Part shown: piece by piece, positions 1-7,238 of the stretch | How positions within the stretch are numbered: the first letter of the stretch is position 1 | Layout: each line of letters begins with the position of its first letter | Assembly: GCA_013290035.1 (NCBI GenBank) | Contig: JABCYT010000061.1 | Location: 1 to 10,513 of the forward strand | Reading direction: 5' to 3' | Origin: Alphaproteobacteria bacterium | Lineage (GTDB): Bacteria > Pseudomonadota > Alphaproteobacteria > Reyranellales > Reyranellaceae | Length of the DNA stretch: 10,513 bases | Program-made: the position numbers and the translations under genes | The notes under the pieces: generated by a model | The model's database searches: none | Seen by the model: only the letters and a program-made list of their open reading frames with translations | What the model was told of the DNA's origin: nothing

Positions 1-1
1 C

Positions 2-979
2 ACCAAGGGGCTCCACGATCTCGGTAACGGCTGCTTTGCCTATCTTCAGCCTGACGGCAGCTGGGGATGGAGCAATGCCGGCCTGATCGTCGATGGCGAC
101 CAGGCCCTGCTGGTCGACACGCTGTTCGACCTCAAGCTGACCGGCGAGATGCTGGGGCAGATGCGGGCCGCCGTGCCGGCGGCCAAGTCGATCGGTCGCC
201 TGGTCAACACCCATGCCAACGGCGACCACACCTTCGGCAACCAGCTTCTAGCGGGCGCCGAGATCATCGCCTCGCGCGCCTGCGCCGAGGAGATGAAGGA
301 GCGGCCGGCCGAGGAGCTGGCGGCCATGCAGCGCAACTGGCGCCAGCTCGGCGAAGCCGGCGCCTTCCTCCATGAAGTGATGGGCAGCAAGTTCAAATGG
401 GACCACGTCAAGAACACGCCGCCGACGCGGGTCTTCGAGGACGAGCTGAAGCTCAAAGTCGGCGACAAGGAGGTGCTGCTCAAGAATGTCGGGCCGGCGC
501 ATACGCGGGGCGACGTCCTGGTGCACGTGCCGCAGGACCGCACCGTCTTCACCGGCGACATCCTGTTCGTCGAGGGCCACCCCGTGCTGTGGGCCGGCCC
601 GGTCGACAACTGGGTGGCCGCCTGCGACCGCATCCTCGCCTGGGACGTCGAGACCGTGGTGCCGGGCCACGGCCCCATCACCGACAAGCGCGGCGTGCAG
701 GCGATGAAGGACTACCTCCTCTACGTCAAGCAAGAGGCGCGCAAGCGCTTCGATGCCGGCATGCCGGTCGCGGCCGCCGCGCGCGACATCGCGCTCGACC
801 GCTTCGCCGGCTGGGGCGATCCCGAGCGCATCGTGGTCAACGTCGCCTCGCTCTACCGCGAGTTCGGGGCAACGGAGCCGCTCAACGTTCTGCAGCTGTT
901 TGGCGAGATGGGTCGTTTTCACGCCGAGCTGAAAGCCAGGGCGGCCTCACACGGTCGCGGCCATCAGCACGCGCATTGA
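2..979 (+). CDS. MBL-fold metallo-hydrolase (5' partial)
   Basis: This is a metallo-beta-lactamase-fold hydrolase, probably acting on a small ester, lactone or thioester; the substrate cannot be told. The frame is open from base 2 with no start in the window. The first visible residues (TKGLHDLGNGCFAYLQPDG) look like the usual N-terminal strand, so probably only a few residues are missing. Visible metal motifs are THANGDHTFGN (His codon 212, Asn 218, Asp 224, His 227), GPAHTRGD (His 500), FTGD (Asp 557) and VPGHGPI (His 668). The first motif reads HxNxDH instead of the classical HxHxDH, so one zinc ligand position is Asn. I recall this variant from a subgroup of the superfamily. The C-terminus ends in a His-rich tail (HGRGHQHAH). 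There is no visible secretion signal, but the true N-terminus is not seen. An alpha/beta hydrolase follows after 5 bases. Fold is confident; function is open. Confidence 0.88.
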   Translation, partial: TKGLHDLGNGCFAYLQPDGSWGWSNAGLIVDGDQALLVDTLFDLKLTGEMLGQMRAAVPAAKSIGRLVNTHANGDHTFGNQLLAGAEIIASRACAEEMKERPAEELAAMQRNWRQLGEAGAFLHEVMGSKFKWDHVKNTPPTRVFEDELKLKVGDKEVLLKNVGPAHTRGDVLVHVPQDRTVFTGDILFVEGHPVLWAGPVDNWVAACDRILAWDVETVVPGHGPITDKRGVQAMKDYLLYVKQEARKRFDAGMPVAAAARDIALDRFAGWGDPERIVVNVASLYREFGATEPLNVLQLFGEMGRFHAELKARAASHGRGHQHAH

Positions 980-984
980 GTCCG

Positions 985-1626
985 ATGGCGACCAAATTCC
1001 TCGTCGATGGCCCGGCCCGGGCGGAATGCACGATCCTGCTGGCGCACGGCGCCGGCGGCCCGATGGATACCCCGACGATGACGGCTGCCGCGAAGGCGTT
1101 GGCGGAAGTGGGCTTCCGCGTCGCGCGCTTCGAATTCGAGTACATGGCCGCCCGCCGCCACTCGGTCGTCCGCAAGCCCCCACCCCGCGCCGAAAAGCTC
1201 GGTCCGGAATACCTCGCCGCGATCGACGCGCTCAAAGCCAAAGGCCCGCTGATCATCGGCGGTAAGTCGATGGGCGGGCGGATCGCCAGCATGATCGCCG
1301 ACGATCTTCATGCCGCCGGCCGCATCGCCGGCCTGTTGTGCCTCGGCTATCCCTTCCACCCGCCCGGCAGGCCCGAGCAGCTGCGAACCGCTCATCTTGT
1401 GAAGCTGAAGACACCGGCTCTCATCGTGCAGGGAACGCGCGACCCCTTCGGCAGCCGCGCGGAGGTTTCGACTTACGCGCTGTCTAAAACCATAAAAATC
1501 CTCTGGCTGGAGGATGGCGATCACGACCTGAAGCCGCGCAAGAGCATATCGGGCTTTTCGGCGGCCGATCATCTCGAGACTGCCGCGCGGGCTGCCGCTG
1601 CCTGGGCGGGGAGAATCGCAGCATAG
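985..1626 (+). CDS. KANL3/Tex30-like alpha/beta hydrolase
   Basis: This is a 213-residue alpha/beta hydrolase of the small KANL3/Tex30-like (dienelactone-hydrolase-related) group, a cytoplasmic serine hydrolase of unknown substrate. An oxyanion-loop-like AHGAGGPMD lies at residues 20-28. The nucleophile elbow GGKSMGGR gives Ser95, GTRDPFG gives Asp153 and DGDHDLKP gives His180, so the Ser-Asp-His triad is complete and in order. The ATG at 985 was chosen because the protein-like sequence MATKFLVDGPARAE begins there. The same frame stays open far upstream (to 397), but that part is only a shadow of the preceding gene. No clear Shine-Dalgarno precedes it. The 5-base gap after the MBL gene suggests one transcript with translational coupling. 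Two hydrolases together could act in sequence on one compound, but that is inference. Confidence 0.88.
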   Translation: MATKFLVDGPARAECTILLAHGAGGPMDTPTMTAAAKALAEVGFRVARFEFEYMAARRHSVVRKPPPRAEKLGPEYLAAIDALKAKGPLIIGGKSMGGRIASMIADDLHAAGRIAGLLCLGYPFHPPGRPEQLRTAHLVKLKTPALIVQGTRDPFGSRAEVSTYALSKTIKILWLEDGDHDLKPRKSISGFSAADHLETAARAAAAWAGRIAA

Positions 1627-1736
1627 GCTCGACCCTTCGGGTTCGTCGTCGGCGATCGTCAGAAGGCCTCCACGACGCGGGCAACGCTTGGAGCGCCAAC
1701 GGGAAATTCGACCCTCAGGATCAAATGGAAGACCGT

Positions 1737-1753
1737 CGGATCCCAGGGATCCG
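1737..1753. repeat. 7-bp perfect inverted repeat
   Basis: CGGATCC and GGATCCG pair perfectly across a 3-base loop (CAG). No T-run follows on either strand, so it does not look like a normal intrinsic terminator. It could be a degenerate hairpin or chance, since GGATCC is itself palindromic. Confidence 0.45.
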
Positions 1754-1926
1754 GGTAGGTGCCGTTGGTAGGCGTCAGAAAGACGCGCAGTCAAAATTTT
1801 GCAACGTTCCTCACGCCCGCCCGATCGTCCATCACCGATTGTTCTACTATTGAGATATGCAAGTCTGGCGCGTAGAGTATCGAGACTCGCAATCACGCAG
1901 CGATTCGTTCGGGACGATGCGATCTC

Positions 1927-1934
1927 AAGGGGGG
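1927..1934 (+). promoter_or_regulatory. Ribosome binding site fixing the phosphoesterase start
   Basis: AAGGGGGG ends 6 bases before the ATG at 1941. The upstream in-frame ATGs at 1857 and 1917 have no comparable purine run, so this site favours the 1941 start. Confidence 0.65.
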
Positions 1935-1940
1935 CGGACC

Positions 1941-3461
1941 ATGGCCAAATTACTGTTCGATCACTTTGTCGTTCTCATGCTTGAGAACCGGTCCTTCGAC
2001 CATTTGTTCGGCTATCTCGGCATCGGCGACGGGCTGAAGGGCGGCGCGATCAACTATCTGAAGCCCGGCGACAAGACCAGCCCGGCATTCTCCTCGCGCG
2101 AGGGCGGCGACTACACCGCGATCGGCCAAGGACCCTCGCACAGCCTCAAGGAAACCAACATGCAGCTGTTCGGCGTCACCAAGCCGACGCCTGCCGTCGC
2201 CGCCCAAACGCCGCCGCTCAACGGCTTCGTCGCGTCGTTCCGCACGGCGCTGCAGTACGACCTCAAGCGCGCGCCCACGAACAGCGAATTGCAGCAGGCG
2301 ATGAACTGCTTCGATCCAGTGCAGCTCCCGGTGCTGTCGACCTTGGCGAAGAACTTCGTGCTGTGCGACCGCTGGTTCGCCGACGTGCCGGGCCCGACCA
2401 TGCCCAATCGCGCCTTCATGCATGCGGCCACGTCGCAGGGCTACACCTACAACGCCAACTGGAAGCCGGACTTCACCTGCAAGACGCTGTACGACCGCAT
2501 CAATGCCAAGCCGAACCTGTCGTGGCGCAGCTACTATCATGACCAGGACGACATCGTCGAGCTCTACCCCTACCTCAAGAAGGATGCGACCAACCACGTG
2601 CTGTTCGGCGCCAACTTCGTGGGCGACGTCGCCGGCGACAGCCTGCCGACCTACTCCTTCATCACGCCGGCATTTCTCGGATCGGCGCAGCAACCGGTGA
2701 ACAGCATGCACGCCCCCGCCGATGTGCGACCGGCCGAGAAGCTGGTGGCCGACGTCTACGGCGCCCTGCGCGCGAACCCCGATGTCTGGAAGAAGACGTT
2801 GCTCATCGTCCTGTTCGACGAGCACGGCGGCTACTACGACCACGTGCCGCCGCCCGCGACGGTGTCGCCGGACGGCATCGCCGGACGCACCGACCAGAGC
2901 TTCCTGGTGCCCTTCGACTTCAAGCGGCTGGGCCTCCGGGTGCCCGCGATCCTGGTCTCGCCCTGGTTCGAGCCGGCCGTCGACTCGACCGTCTACAGCC
3001 ATTCGACGATCGTCGGCTCGGTCATCGAAGCCCTGAATTTGCCCGGCGGCTTCCTGACCCAGCGTGACGCCAAGGCCAACAAGCTCACCAAGCAGTACCT
3101 GGTCGACAACGGCAAGCACAGCTGGCGGACGACGACGCCCGACCTTTCCGTGCCGCCGCAGCCCGACAATCTGGATGCGATGCAGCGCGAGCTTCTCAAC
3201 GGATCGGTCAATCTCGATCCCCATCCCAGCCAACGCAACACGCTGCGCACCAAGGACATCCAGGACCCGGCGCAGGCCACGGCGTTCATGCGCACGCAGA
3301 TTTCCAAGCACCTCGAGCACTATTTCGCCTCGAAGGGCAAACCGGCCTTGGCGGCCAAGCTCTCGACCGAAGATCAGTTCCCGTCGATAACGATCAGCCC
3401 GTCGCGCATTTCGGAGCTGGCGAAGTCCCCGAAGCGGCGCGCCCAGGGACGGCGACCGTAA
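1941..3461 (+). CDS. Phospholipase C/acid phosphatase-family phosphoesterase
   Basis: This is a 506-residue member of the phosphoesterase family (PF04185: phospholipase C, AcpA-type acid phosphatases), which hydrolyses phosphate mono- or diesters at a metal centre. Motifs run in family order: VVLMLENRSFDHLFGYL from residue 10, with the metal-type Glu15/Asn16; GPTMPNR at 151-157, where Thr153 is the expected nucleophile position; DEHGGYYDHVPPP from residue 293; then LRVPAILVSPW and YSHSTIVGSVIEALN. All key residues appear intact. The ATG at 1941 is chosen because AAGGGGGG (1927-1934) sits 6 bases upstream and the family's first strand begins right after it. In-frame ATGs at 1857 and 1917 add a polar, unfamily-like leader. 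Neither start gives a signal peptide, though many relatives are exported by Tat. Lipid or monoester specificity cannot be read from sequence. A lactonase remnant follows. Confidence 0.93.
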   Translation: MAKLLFDHFVVLMLENRSFDHLFGYLGIGDGLKGGAINYLKPGDKTSPAFSSREGGDYTAIGQGPSHSLKETNMQLFGVTKPTPAVAAQTPPLNGFVASFRTALQYDLKRAPTNSELQQAMNCFDPVQLPVLSTLAKNFVLCDRWFADVPGPTMPNRAFMHAATSQGYTYNANWKPDFTCKTLYDRINAKPNLSWRSYYHDQDDIVELYPYLKKDATNHVLFGANFVGDVAGDSLPTYSFITPAFLGSAQQPVNSMHAPADVRPAEKLVADVYGALRANPDVWKKTLLIVLFDEHGGYYDHVPPPATVSPDGIAGRTDQSFLVPFDFKRLGLRVPAILVSPWFEPAVDSTVYSHSTIVGSVIEALNLPGGFLTQRDAKANKLTKQYLVDNGKHSWRTTTPDLSVPPQPDNLDAMQRELLNGSVNLDPHPSQRNTLRTKDIQDPAQATAFMRTQISKHLEHYFASKGKPALAAKLSTEDQFPSITISPSRISELAKSPKRRAQGRRP

Positions 3462-3491
3462 AGAACCATCGACCCCTCGTGGCGCGCCCGG

Positions 3492-3761
3492 CAATGCGTG
3501 CGGGTCGCGACGGAACGCGGCTGGGTCGTGCTGGCATCCGACACCAGTCACTACTACGAGCATATGGAGACCGGCCGGGTCTTCCCGACGGCGTTCCATG
3601 TCGGCGAGATGGTCGAAGGCTACGATAGGCTGCGCGCCTTGGCCGAATCGCCGCAGCACATCATTCCAGGCCACGATCCCCTGGTGATGGCGCGCTATCC
3701 GGCGCCCTCGAAGGCGCTCGAGGGCATGGTCGCCAGGCACGATGTGCCGCCGGTCGCGTAG
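3492..3761 (+). pseudogene. 5'-truncated AHL-lactonase-like MBL hydrolase remnant
   Basis: These 89 codons match the C-terminal part of the MBL-fold family annotated as N-acyl homoserine lactonases. Visible are QCVRVATERGWVVLASD, SDTSHYYEHMETGR with the metal-bridging Asp (codon 3540), then a helix around VEGYDRLRALAESP and the last ligand in PGHDPLVMARYPAP (His codon 3672). Family-like sequence starts near 3492 and is in frame with the preceding stop at 3459-3461. The N-terminal half with HxHxDH, the first zinc-binding part, is absent: upstream bases belong to the phosphoesterase. A GTG at 3498 could start a short protein, but no Shine-Dalgarno is seen. The fragment cannot form the full two-metal site. 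It looks like the end of a gene cut by deletion or by insertion of the phosphoesterase. Family assignment is from recall of the motifs. Confidence 0.75.
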
Positions 3762-3769
3762 CCGACGAT

Positions 3770-3786
3770 CGCCGACGCCATCGGCG
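3770..3786. terminator. Possible hairpin between convergent genes
   Basis: CGCCGA and TCGGCG form a perfect 6-bp stem with a 5-base loop (CGCCA). It lies in the 27 bases between the + strand lactonase remnant and the stop of the - strand Sel1 gene, the usual place for a bidirectional terminator. No T-tract follows, so the role is inferred mainly from position. Confidence 0.3.
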
Positions 3787-3788
3787 GC

Positions 3789-4883
3789 CTACGTCATCGG
3801 CGGGCAGGTCCGCCGCTCGTCGCCGGGAATCGCGATCGGGGTCGCCTTCATCTGCTCGAAATCGAGCTTGTGCCAGTCGGCCACCATTTTCTTGACCTGA
3901 TCGAGCTGGGCCGTCGTCAGCTTCGGCTCGATCGCGCCGCGGACCTGCGAATTGTCGTATTCGCGATCGCGCGCCCCGAGACGCAACCAGAAATCCGCCT
4001 GGATCAGGTCGGGCTCGATGACATTGCCGCGACTGTCAGAATTGCGGCGGCTGCGCATCAGGGCGAGTTCGTAGTGCGCCAGCGAATCGCCCATCAGGGC
4101 CGCGCGCATACGCCAGCAATAGCTCTGCACGATATCGCGCTTGAAAGTCTGCTCGGGGATCCGCCCGGTCTCCAGGAGCTTGCGCATGTCCATCAGCGGC
4201 TCGTTCTCCCACAGGCCGGCCAGCGTCGCCATCGCCCGGACGTTGCCGTGGCCGGCGGCGATCCCATACCACTTCATGCCTTCTTCATGGTCCGCCGCCA
4301 GCCCATTGGTGCCGATGAGGTAGAGATCGGCGATCTGGTATTCTATGTCGCCGCCCTTGCCCCGCCCGGCGGCCTTGAGCAGCAGCGCGATGCCGGCCTT
4401 CGGGTCCTGCGCCGTGCCGCGGCCGCGGATCATCATCGGCGCCAGCACCCGCATCGACTCGATGTCGCCCGAGTCCGCCTGCCTCTTCAGGATCGTCGCG
4501 GCCTTGGTCTCGTCGATCTCGATGTTCTCGCCATTCTGCAGCTTGTTCTCGACGTAGCTCACGGCCAGCGGTGCGCCGGCCTCCGCCGCTTTCACGACCC
4601 ATGCCATGCCGGCCATGCGATCCGTCGGCACGCCCGAACCATTGATCAGGTTCAAGCCGAGCAGGAACTGGTTGTCGCGCTGGCCGGCGATGGCGCGCTT
4701 CAGCGTGTCGTAATTCACGGCGCTGAGCGGACACAGCGACTGCAGCACGCATATGTACTTCAAGTTGCCGAGCGTCTTTTCCGCGTCGGCCGGCCCCAGG
4801 CCGGAATCGGCCCGCGCCGCGCCGGCCGAAGCAAGCAAGGCGGCAACCGCCATATGCAAGATGCGCGTGAGCTTGCCCGACAT
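3789..4883 (-). CDS. Secreted Sel1-repeat (TPR-like) protein
   Basis: This 364-residue protein has an export signal followed by Sel1-like helical repeats, a scaffold for protein-protein contacts. Residues 1-25 form a signal peptide: basic start MSGKLTR, a hydrophobic stretch, then ARA|D cleavage after residue 25, so it is probably periplasmic. Two nearby cysteines follow (45 and 51), possibly a disulfide. Sel1-type repeats are visible: GSGVPTDRMAGMAWVVKAAE, GRGTAQDPKAGIALLLKAA and ADHEEGMKWYGIAAGHGN, with weaker ones near SYCWRMRAALMGDS and ADFWLRLGAR. The frame is open to 4976, but the ATG at 4883 is preferred: it has GGGGA 4 bases upstream and starts the signal peptide directly. It is divergent from the SDR gene and convergent with the lactonase remnant. 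Its partner is unknown. Confidence 0.85.
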   Translation of the reverse strand: MSGKLTRILHMAVAALLASAGAARADSGLGPADAEKTLGNLKYICVLQSLCPLSAVNYDTLKRAIAGQRDNQFLLGLNLINGSGVPTDRMAGMAWVVKAAEAGAPLAVSYVENKLQNGENIEIDETKAATILKRQADSGDIESMRVLAPMMIRGRGTAQDPKAGIALLLKAAGRGKGGDIEYQIADLYLIGTNGLAADHEEGMKWYGIAAGHGNVRAMATLAGLWENEPLMDMRKLLETGRIPEQTFKRDIVQSYCWRMRAALMGDSLAHYELALMRSRRNSDSRGNVIEPDLIQADFWLRLGARDREYDNSQVRGAIEPKLTTAQLDQVKKMVADWHKLDFEQMKATPIAIPGDERRTCPPMT

Positions 4884-4996
4884 GAGTTCCCCGCTGAACC
4901 TGCCGATGGCATAAATCGTAGCATCTCGCGCGCAGACCGTCACGGCAAGCGGATGGTCTCGCCGACGTTGCCGCACAACGCGAAAGGATCACGACC

Positions 4997-5743
4997 ATGG
5001 GCAAGCTGAGCGGCAAGGTGGCGCTCGTCACCGGCGGGGCGAGCGGGATCGGGCGGGCGATCGTGGGCGCGCTGGCGGCTGAAGGCGCCGATATCGGCAT
5101 CGTCGATCGCAACGCCGCCGACGCCCGGACGGCGGCCGAGGAGACGGCCCGGCTGGGCGTGCGCGCCCTCGCCGCCCCTGCCGACGTCGGCGACGAGGTC
5201 GAGATGGCCGGGGCCTTCGGCGCCGTCACGGCCGCGCTGGGCGATGTCGACATCCTGTGCAACAACGCCGGCATAGACACGATCAGCTTCCTCGACGACA
5301 TGCCGATCGCCCTGTGGGACGAGATGATGCGGGTCAATCTGCGCAGCGTGTTCCTCGGCACCCGCCTGGTCCTGCCGGCCATGCGGCGCAAGAAGTGGGG
5401 ACGCATCATCAACACCGCCTCCCAGCTGGGCCACAAGGGCGCGCCGCAGATGGTCCATTATTGCGCCGCCAAGGCGGGCGTCATCGGCTTTACCCGGGCG
5501 CTCGCCTACGAGGTCGCGCGCGACGGCATCACGGTGAACGCGATCTGTCCCGGCCCGATCGACACGCCGCTGGCGCAAGCCATCCCGCAGGCCTGGCGCG
5601 ACGCCAAGCGGGCCGAGCTGGCGATCGGCCGGTTCGGCAATGTCGAGGAGGTCGCCCCGACCGTCGTCCTGCTCGCCTCGGACGCGGGCTCGTACTATGT
5701 CGGTGCCACCCTGAACATGAACGGCGGCGACTACATGATCTGA
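4997..5743 (+). CDS. Short-chain dehydrogenase/reductase (SDR)
   Basis: This is a classical 248-residue cytoplasmic SDR that reduces or oxidises a carbonyl/alcohol with a nicotinamide cofactor. The Rossmann motif TGGASGIG lies at residues 12-19. Asp37 ends the second strand (GIVDRN), which normally favours NAD(H) over NADP(H). NNAG is at 89-92. The catalytic tetrad is complete: Asn114, Ser142, Tyr155 and Lys159 (YCAAK). CPGPIDTPL and the end NMNGGDYMI are typical of FabG-like or polyol/3-hydroxyacyl dehydrogenases, but the substrate cannot be assigned. The ATG at 4997 is preceded by AAAGGA about 8 bases upstream and matches the family's usual beginning (KLSGKVALVTGG). A flavin oxidoreductase starts 44 bases downstream on the same strand, so co-transcription is likely. 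Confidence 0.95.
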   Translation: MGKLSGKVALVTGGASGIGRAIVGALAAEGADIGIVDRNAADARTAAEETARLGVRALAAPADVGDEVEMAGAFGAVTAALGDVDILCNNAGIDTISFLDDMPIALWDEMMRVNLRSVFLGTRLVLPAMRRKKWGRIINTASQLGHKGAPQMVHYCAAKAGVIGFTRALAYEVARDGITVNAICPGPIDTPLAQAIPQAWRDAKRAELAIGRFGNVEEVAPTVVLLASDAGSYYVGATLNMNGGDYMI

Positions 5744-5787
5744 GCGCGCCAGGAAGTCGCCGCAGAACGCGCGGACAGGAGAACGGG

Positions 5788-7176
5788 ATGACGAGCTACG
5801 ACGCGATCATCATCGGGACCGGACAGGCCGGACCGTCGCTCGCGCGGCGGCTGGCGGGCGCGGGCATGAAAGTCGCGATCGTCGAGCGCGATCGCTTTGG
5901 CGGCACCTGCGTCAACACCGGATGCACGCCCACCAAGACCCTGGTCGCCAGCGCCTACGCCGTGCACATGGCGCGGCGCGGCGCCGACTACGGGTTCAGT
6001 ACCGGTGGTGCGGTTACAGTCGACATGAAGCGCGTCAAGGCGCGCAAGGACGACGTCGTCGGTTTGTCCAACCGCGGCGTCGAGCGCTCGATGACGACCC
6101 TCGAGAACGGCCGCGTCTACCGCGGCCACGCACGCTTCGCCTCGCCGCGCGAGGTCGCGGTCGGCACGGAAATCCTGAGTGCCGACCGGATCTTCATCAA
6201 TGTCGGCGGCCGCGCCGCGGTGCCCGAGATCGCCGGCCTGGACCGCGTCAACTATCTCACCAACAGCTCGATGGTGGACCTCGATTTCCTGCCGCGGCAT
6301 CTGCTGGTGGTGGGCGGCAGTTACATCGGACTCGAGTTCGGCCAGATGTATCGCCGCTTCGGCAGCGACGTCACGATCGCGGAGATGGGACCGCGCCTCA
6401 TCGTGCGCGAGGACGAGGATGTTTCGCAGGCGGTTGGGGCGTTCCTCGCCCGCGAGGGCGTCGATCTCCGCCTGAACGCGAAATGCATCAGCGTCTCGCA
6501 ACGGGACGGCGAGATCGTCATGGGGCTCGATTGCGAGCAGGGGCCTCCCGAGGTCAGAGGGTCCCACCTGCTCGTGGCGACGGGACGGCGACCCAACACG
6601 GACGATCTGGGACTCGACCGCGCCGGGATAAGGCGGGATGCGCGCGGTTACATCGAGGTCGATGACGAGCTCAGGACCAATGTGCCCGGCATCTGGGCGC
6701 TGGGCGATTGCAACGGGCGTGGCGCCTTCACCCATACGTCCTACAACGACTACGAGATCGTGGCGGCTAATCTCGTCGACGGCGATCGGCGGCGCGTCAG
6801 CGATCGCATCGTCGCCTATGCGCTCTATACCGACCCGCCTCTCGGCCGGGCTGGGATGACGGAGGCGGAGGTCCGACGGAGCGGCCGTCCAGCGCTTGTC
6901 GGCAAGATCGCCATGGAGGATGTCTCGCGCGCCTTCGAGAAGGGCGAGACCGTCGGTTTCATGAAGGTGCTCGTCGACGCGGAGACGAAGCAGATCCTCG
7001 GTGCGTCGTTCCTGGGCACGAGCGGTGACGAAGCGATCCATTGCGTGCTCGACACCATGTACGCCAAGGCGCCCTACACGGTCTTGCAGCGCGCCGTGCA
7101 TATCCATCCCACGGTCGCCGAGTTCATTCCGACGATCCTCGGCGATCTCGCACCGCTGGCCAATCAAGGCACCTAG
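5788..7176 (+). CDS. Pyridine nucleotide-disulfide oxidoreductase (mercuric-reductase-like)
   Basis: This 462-residue FAD enzyme belongs to the glutathione reductase/dihydrolipoamide dehydrogenase/MerA family. The FAD fold GTGQAG is at residues 10-15. The redox disulfide is in GGTCVNTGCTPTK (Cys41, Cys46), with Thr where the family usually has Ile or Leu before PTK. The NAD fold VVGGSYIGLEFG is at about 174-185, with Glu199 at the strand end, suggesting NADH preference. ALGD supplies the FAD-binding Asp307. The dimer-domain dyad HPTVAE gives His440 and Glu445. It has no N-terminal HMA domain and no C-terminal Cys pair, so true mercuric reductase activity is unlikely; a RclA-like or other disulfide/quinone role is possible. 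Start ATG 5788 has AGGAGA a few bases upstream. It probably shares a transcript with the SDR. Confidence 0.93.
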   Translation: MTSYDAIIIGTGQAGPSLARRLAGAGMKVAIVERDRFGGTCVNTGCTPTKTLVASAYAVHMARRGADYGFSTGGAVTVDMKRVKARKDDVVGLSNRGVERSMTTLENGRVYRGHARFASPREVAVGTEILSADRIFINVGGRAAVPEIAGLDRVNYLTNSSMVDLDFLPRHLLVVGGSYIGLEFGQMYRRFGSDVTIAEMGPRLIVREDEDVSQAVGAFLAREGVDLRLNAKCISVSQRDGEIVMGLDCEQGPPEVRGSHLLVATGRRPNTDDLGLDRAGIRRDARGYIEVDDELRTNVPGIWALGDCNGRGAFTHTSYNDYEIVAANLVDGDRRRVSDRIVAYALYTDPPLGRAGMTEAEVRRSGRPALVGKIAMEDVSRAFEKGETVGFMKVLVDAETKQILGASFLGTSGDEAIHCVLDTMYAKAPYTVLQRAVHIHPTVAEFIPTILGDLAPLANQGT

Positions 7177-7197
7177 ACCGGCCGCCTGCCCGATCAT

Positions 7198-7213
7198 TCA
7201 ACCGACTGGTTGA
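7198..7213. promoter_or_regulatory. Operator 1 of the ArsR gene (palindrome)
   Basis: TCAACC-GACT-GGTTGA is a perfect 6+6 palindrome. Its right arm overlaps the -35 hexamer. The same arms and spacer length recur at 7238-7253, with centres 40 bp apart. This is the typical size and shape of a site bound by a dimeric winged-helix ArsR repressor, so autorepression is inferred. Confidence 0.7.
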
Positions 7214-7238
7214 CAATTCAGGGCCACGTGCTTATATT
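7210..7238 (+). promoter_or_regulatory. Near-consensus sigma-70 promoter, leaderless
   Basis: The -35 TTGACA (7210-7215) and -10 TATATT (7233-7238) are separated by exactly 17 bases. Transcription would be expected to start about 7-8 bases after the -10, at 7245-7247, which is the ATG of the regulator (7246). The mRNA should therefore be leaderless, agreeing with the absence of a Shine-Dalgarno. Both hexamers touch operator palindromes, so bound repressor would block RNA polymerase. Confidence 0.75.

Larger units (their letters stand above)
1627..1940. other. 314-base gap without a convincing gene
   Basis: No reading frame on either strand carries a recognisable protein here. The leftward part (about 1627-1790) is GC-rich; 1791-1860 is clearly more AT-rich and may hold the promoter of the downstream phosphoesterase, although I could not find a well-spaced -35/-10 pair. 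On the minus strand, 1662-1790 is open for 43 codons with a protein-like composition, but it has a stop just upstream and no ATG, GTG or TTG start at its head, so it is at best a gene scrap. A perfect short hairpin lies at 1737-1753. In-frame ATGs at 1857 and 1917 precede the phosphoesterase, but I judge them not to be its start. Confidence 0.6.

Noticed and set aside
397..984. Long + strand frame upstream of the alpha/beta hydrolase, as if it were a 409-residue protein
   Set aside because: The part before 985 is Arg/Gly/Ala-rich shadow translation of the MBL gene in another frame; recognisable hydrolase sequence begins at the ATG at 985.
1632..1642. Hairpin ACCC-TTC-GGGT just after the alpha/beta hydrolase as a terminator
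   Set aside because: The stem is only 4 bp and no T-run follows.
1662..1790. Small minus-strand protein of 43 codons
   Set aside because: It has no start codon at its head, a stop directly upstream, and a length easily open by chance in GC-rich DNA; kept only as part of the gap description.
1950..3740. 596-codon open frame on the minus strand opposite the phosphoesterase
   Set aside because: The translation is Arg-, His- and Val-rich with no motif, as expected from the antisense of a GC-rich gene, while the + strand carries all family motifs.
4915..4949. Possible minus-strand promoter for the Sel1 gene (GTGACG, 17 bases, TACGAT)
   Set aside because: Each hexamer matches the consensus only partly and the region is not distinctive; too weak to annotate.
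5257..5787. N-terminal extension of the flavin oxidoreductase running back into the SDR gene
   Set aside because: The extension is a shadow of the SDR in another frame; the FAD-binding strand and ribosome site mark the start at 5788.
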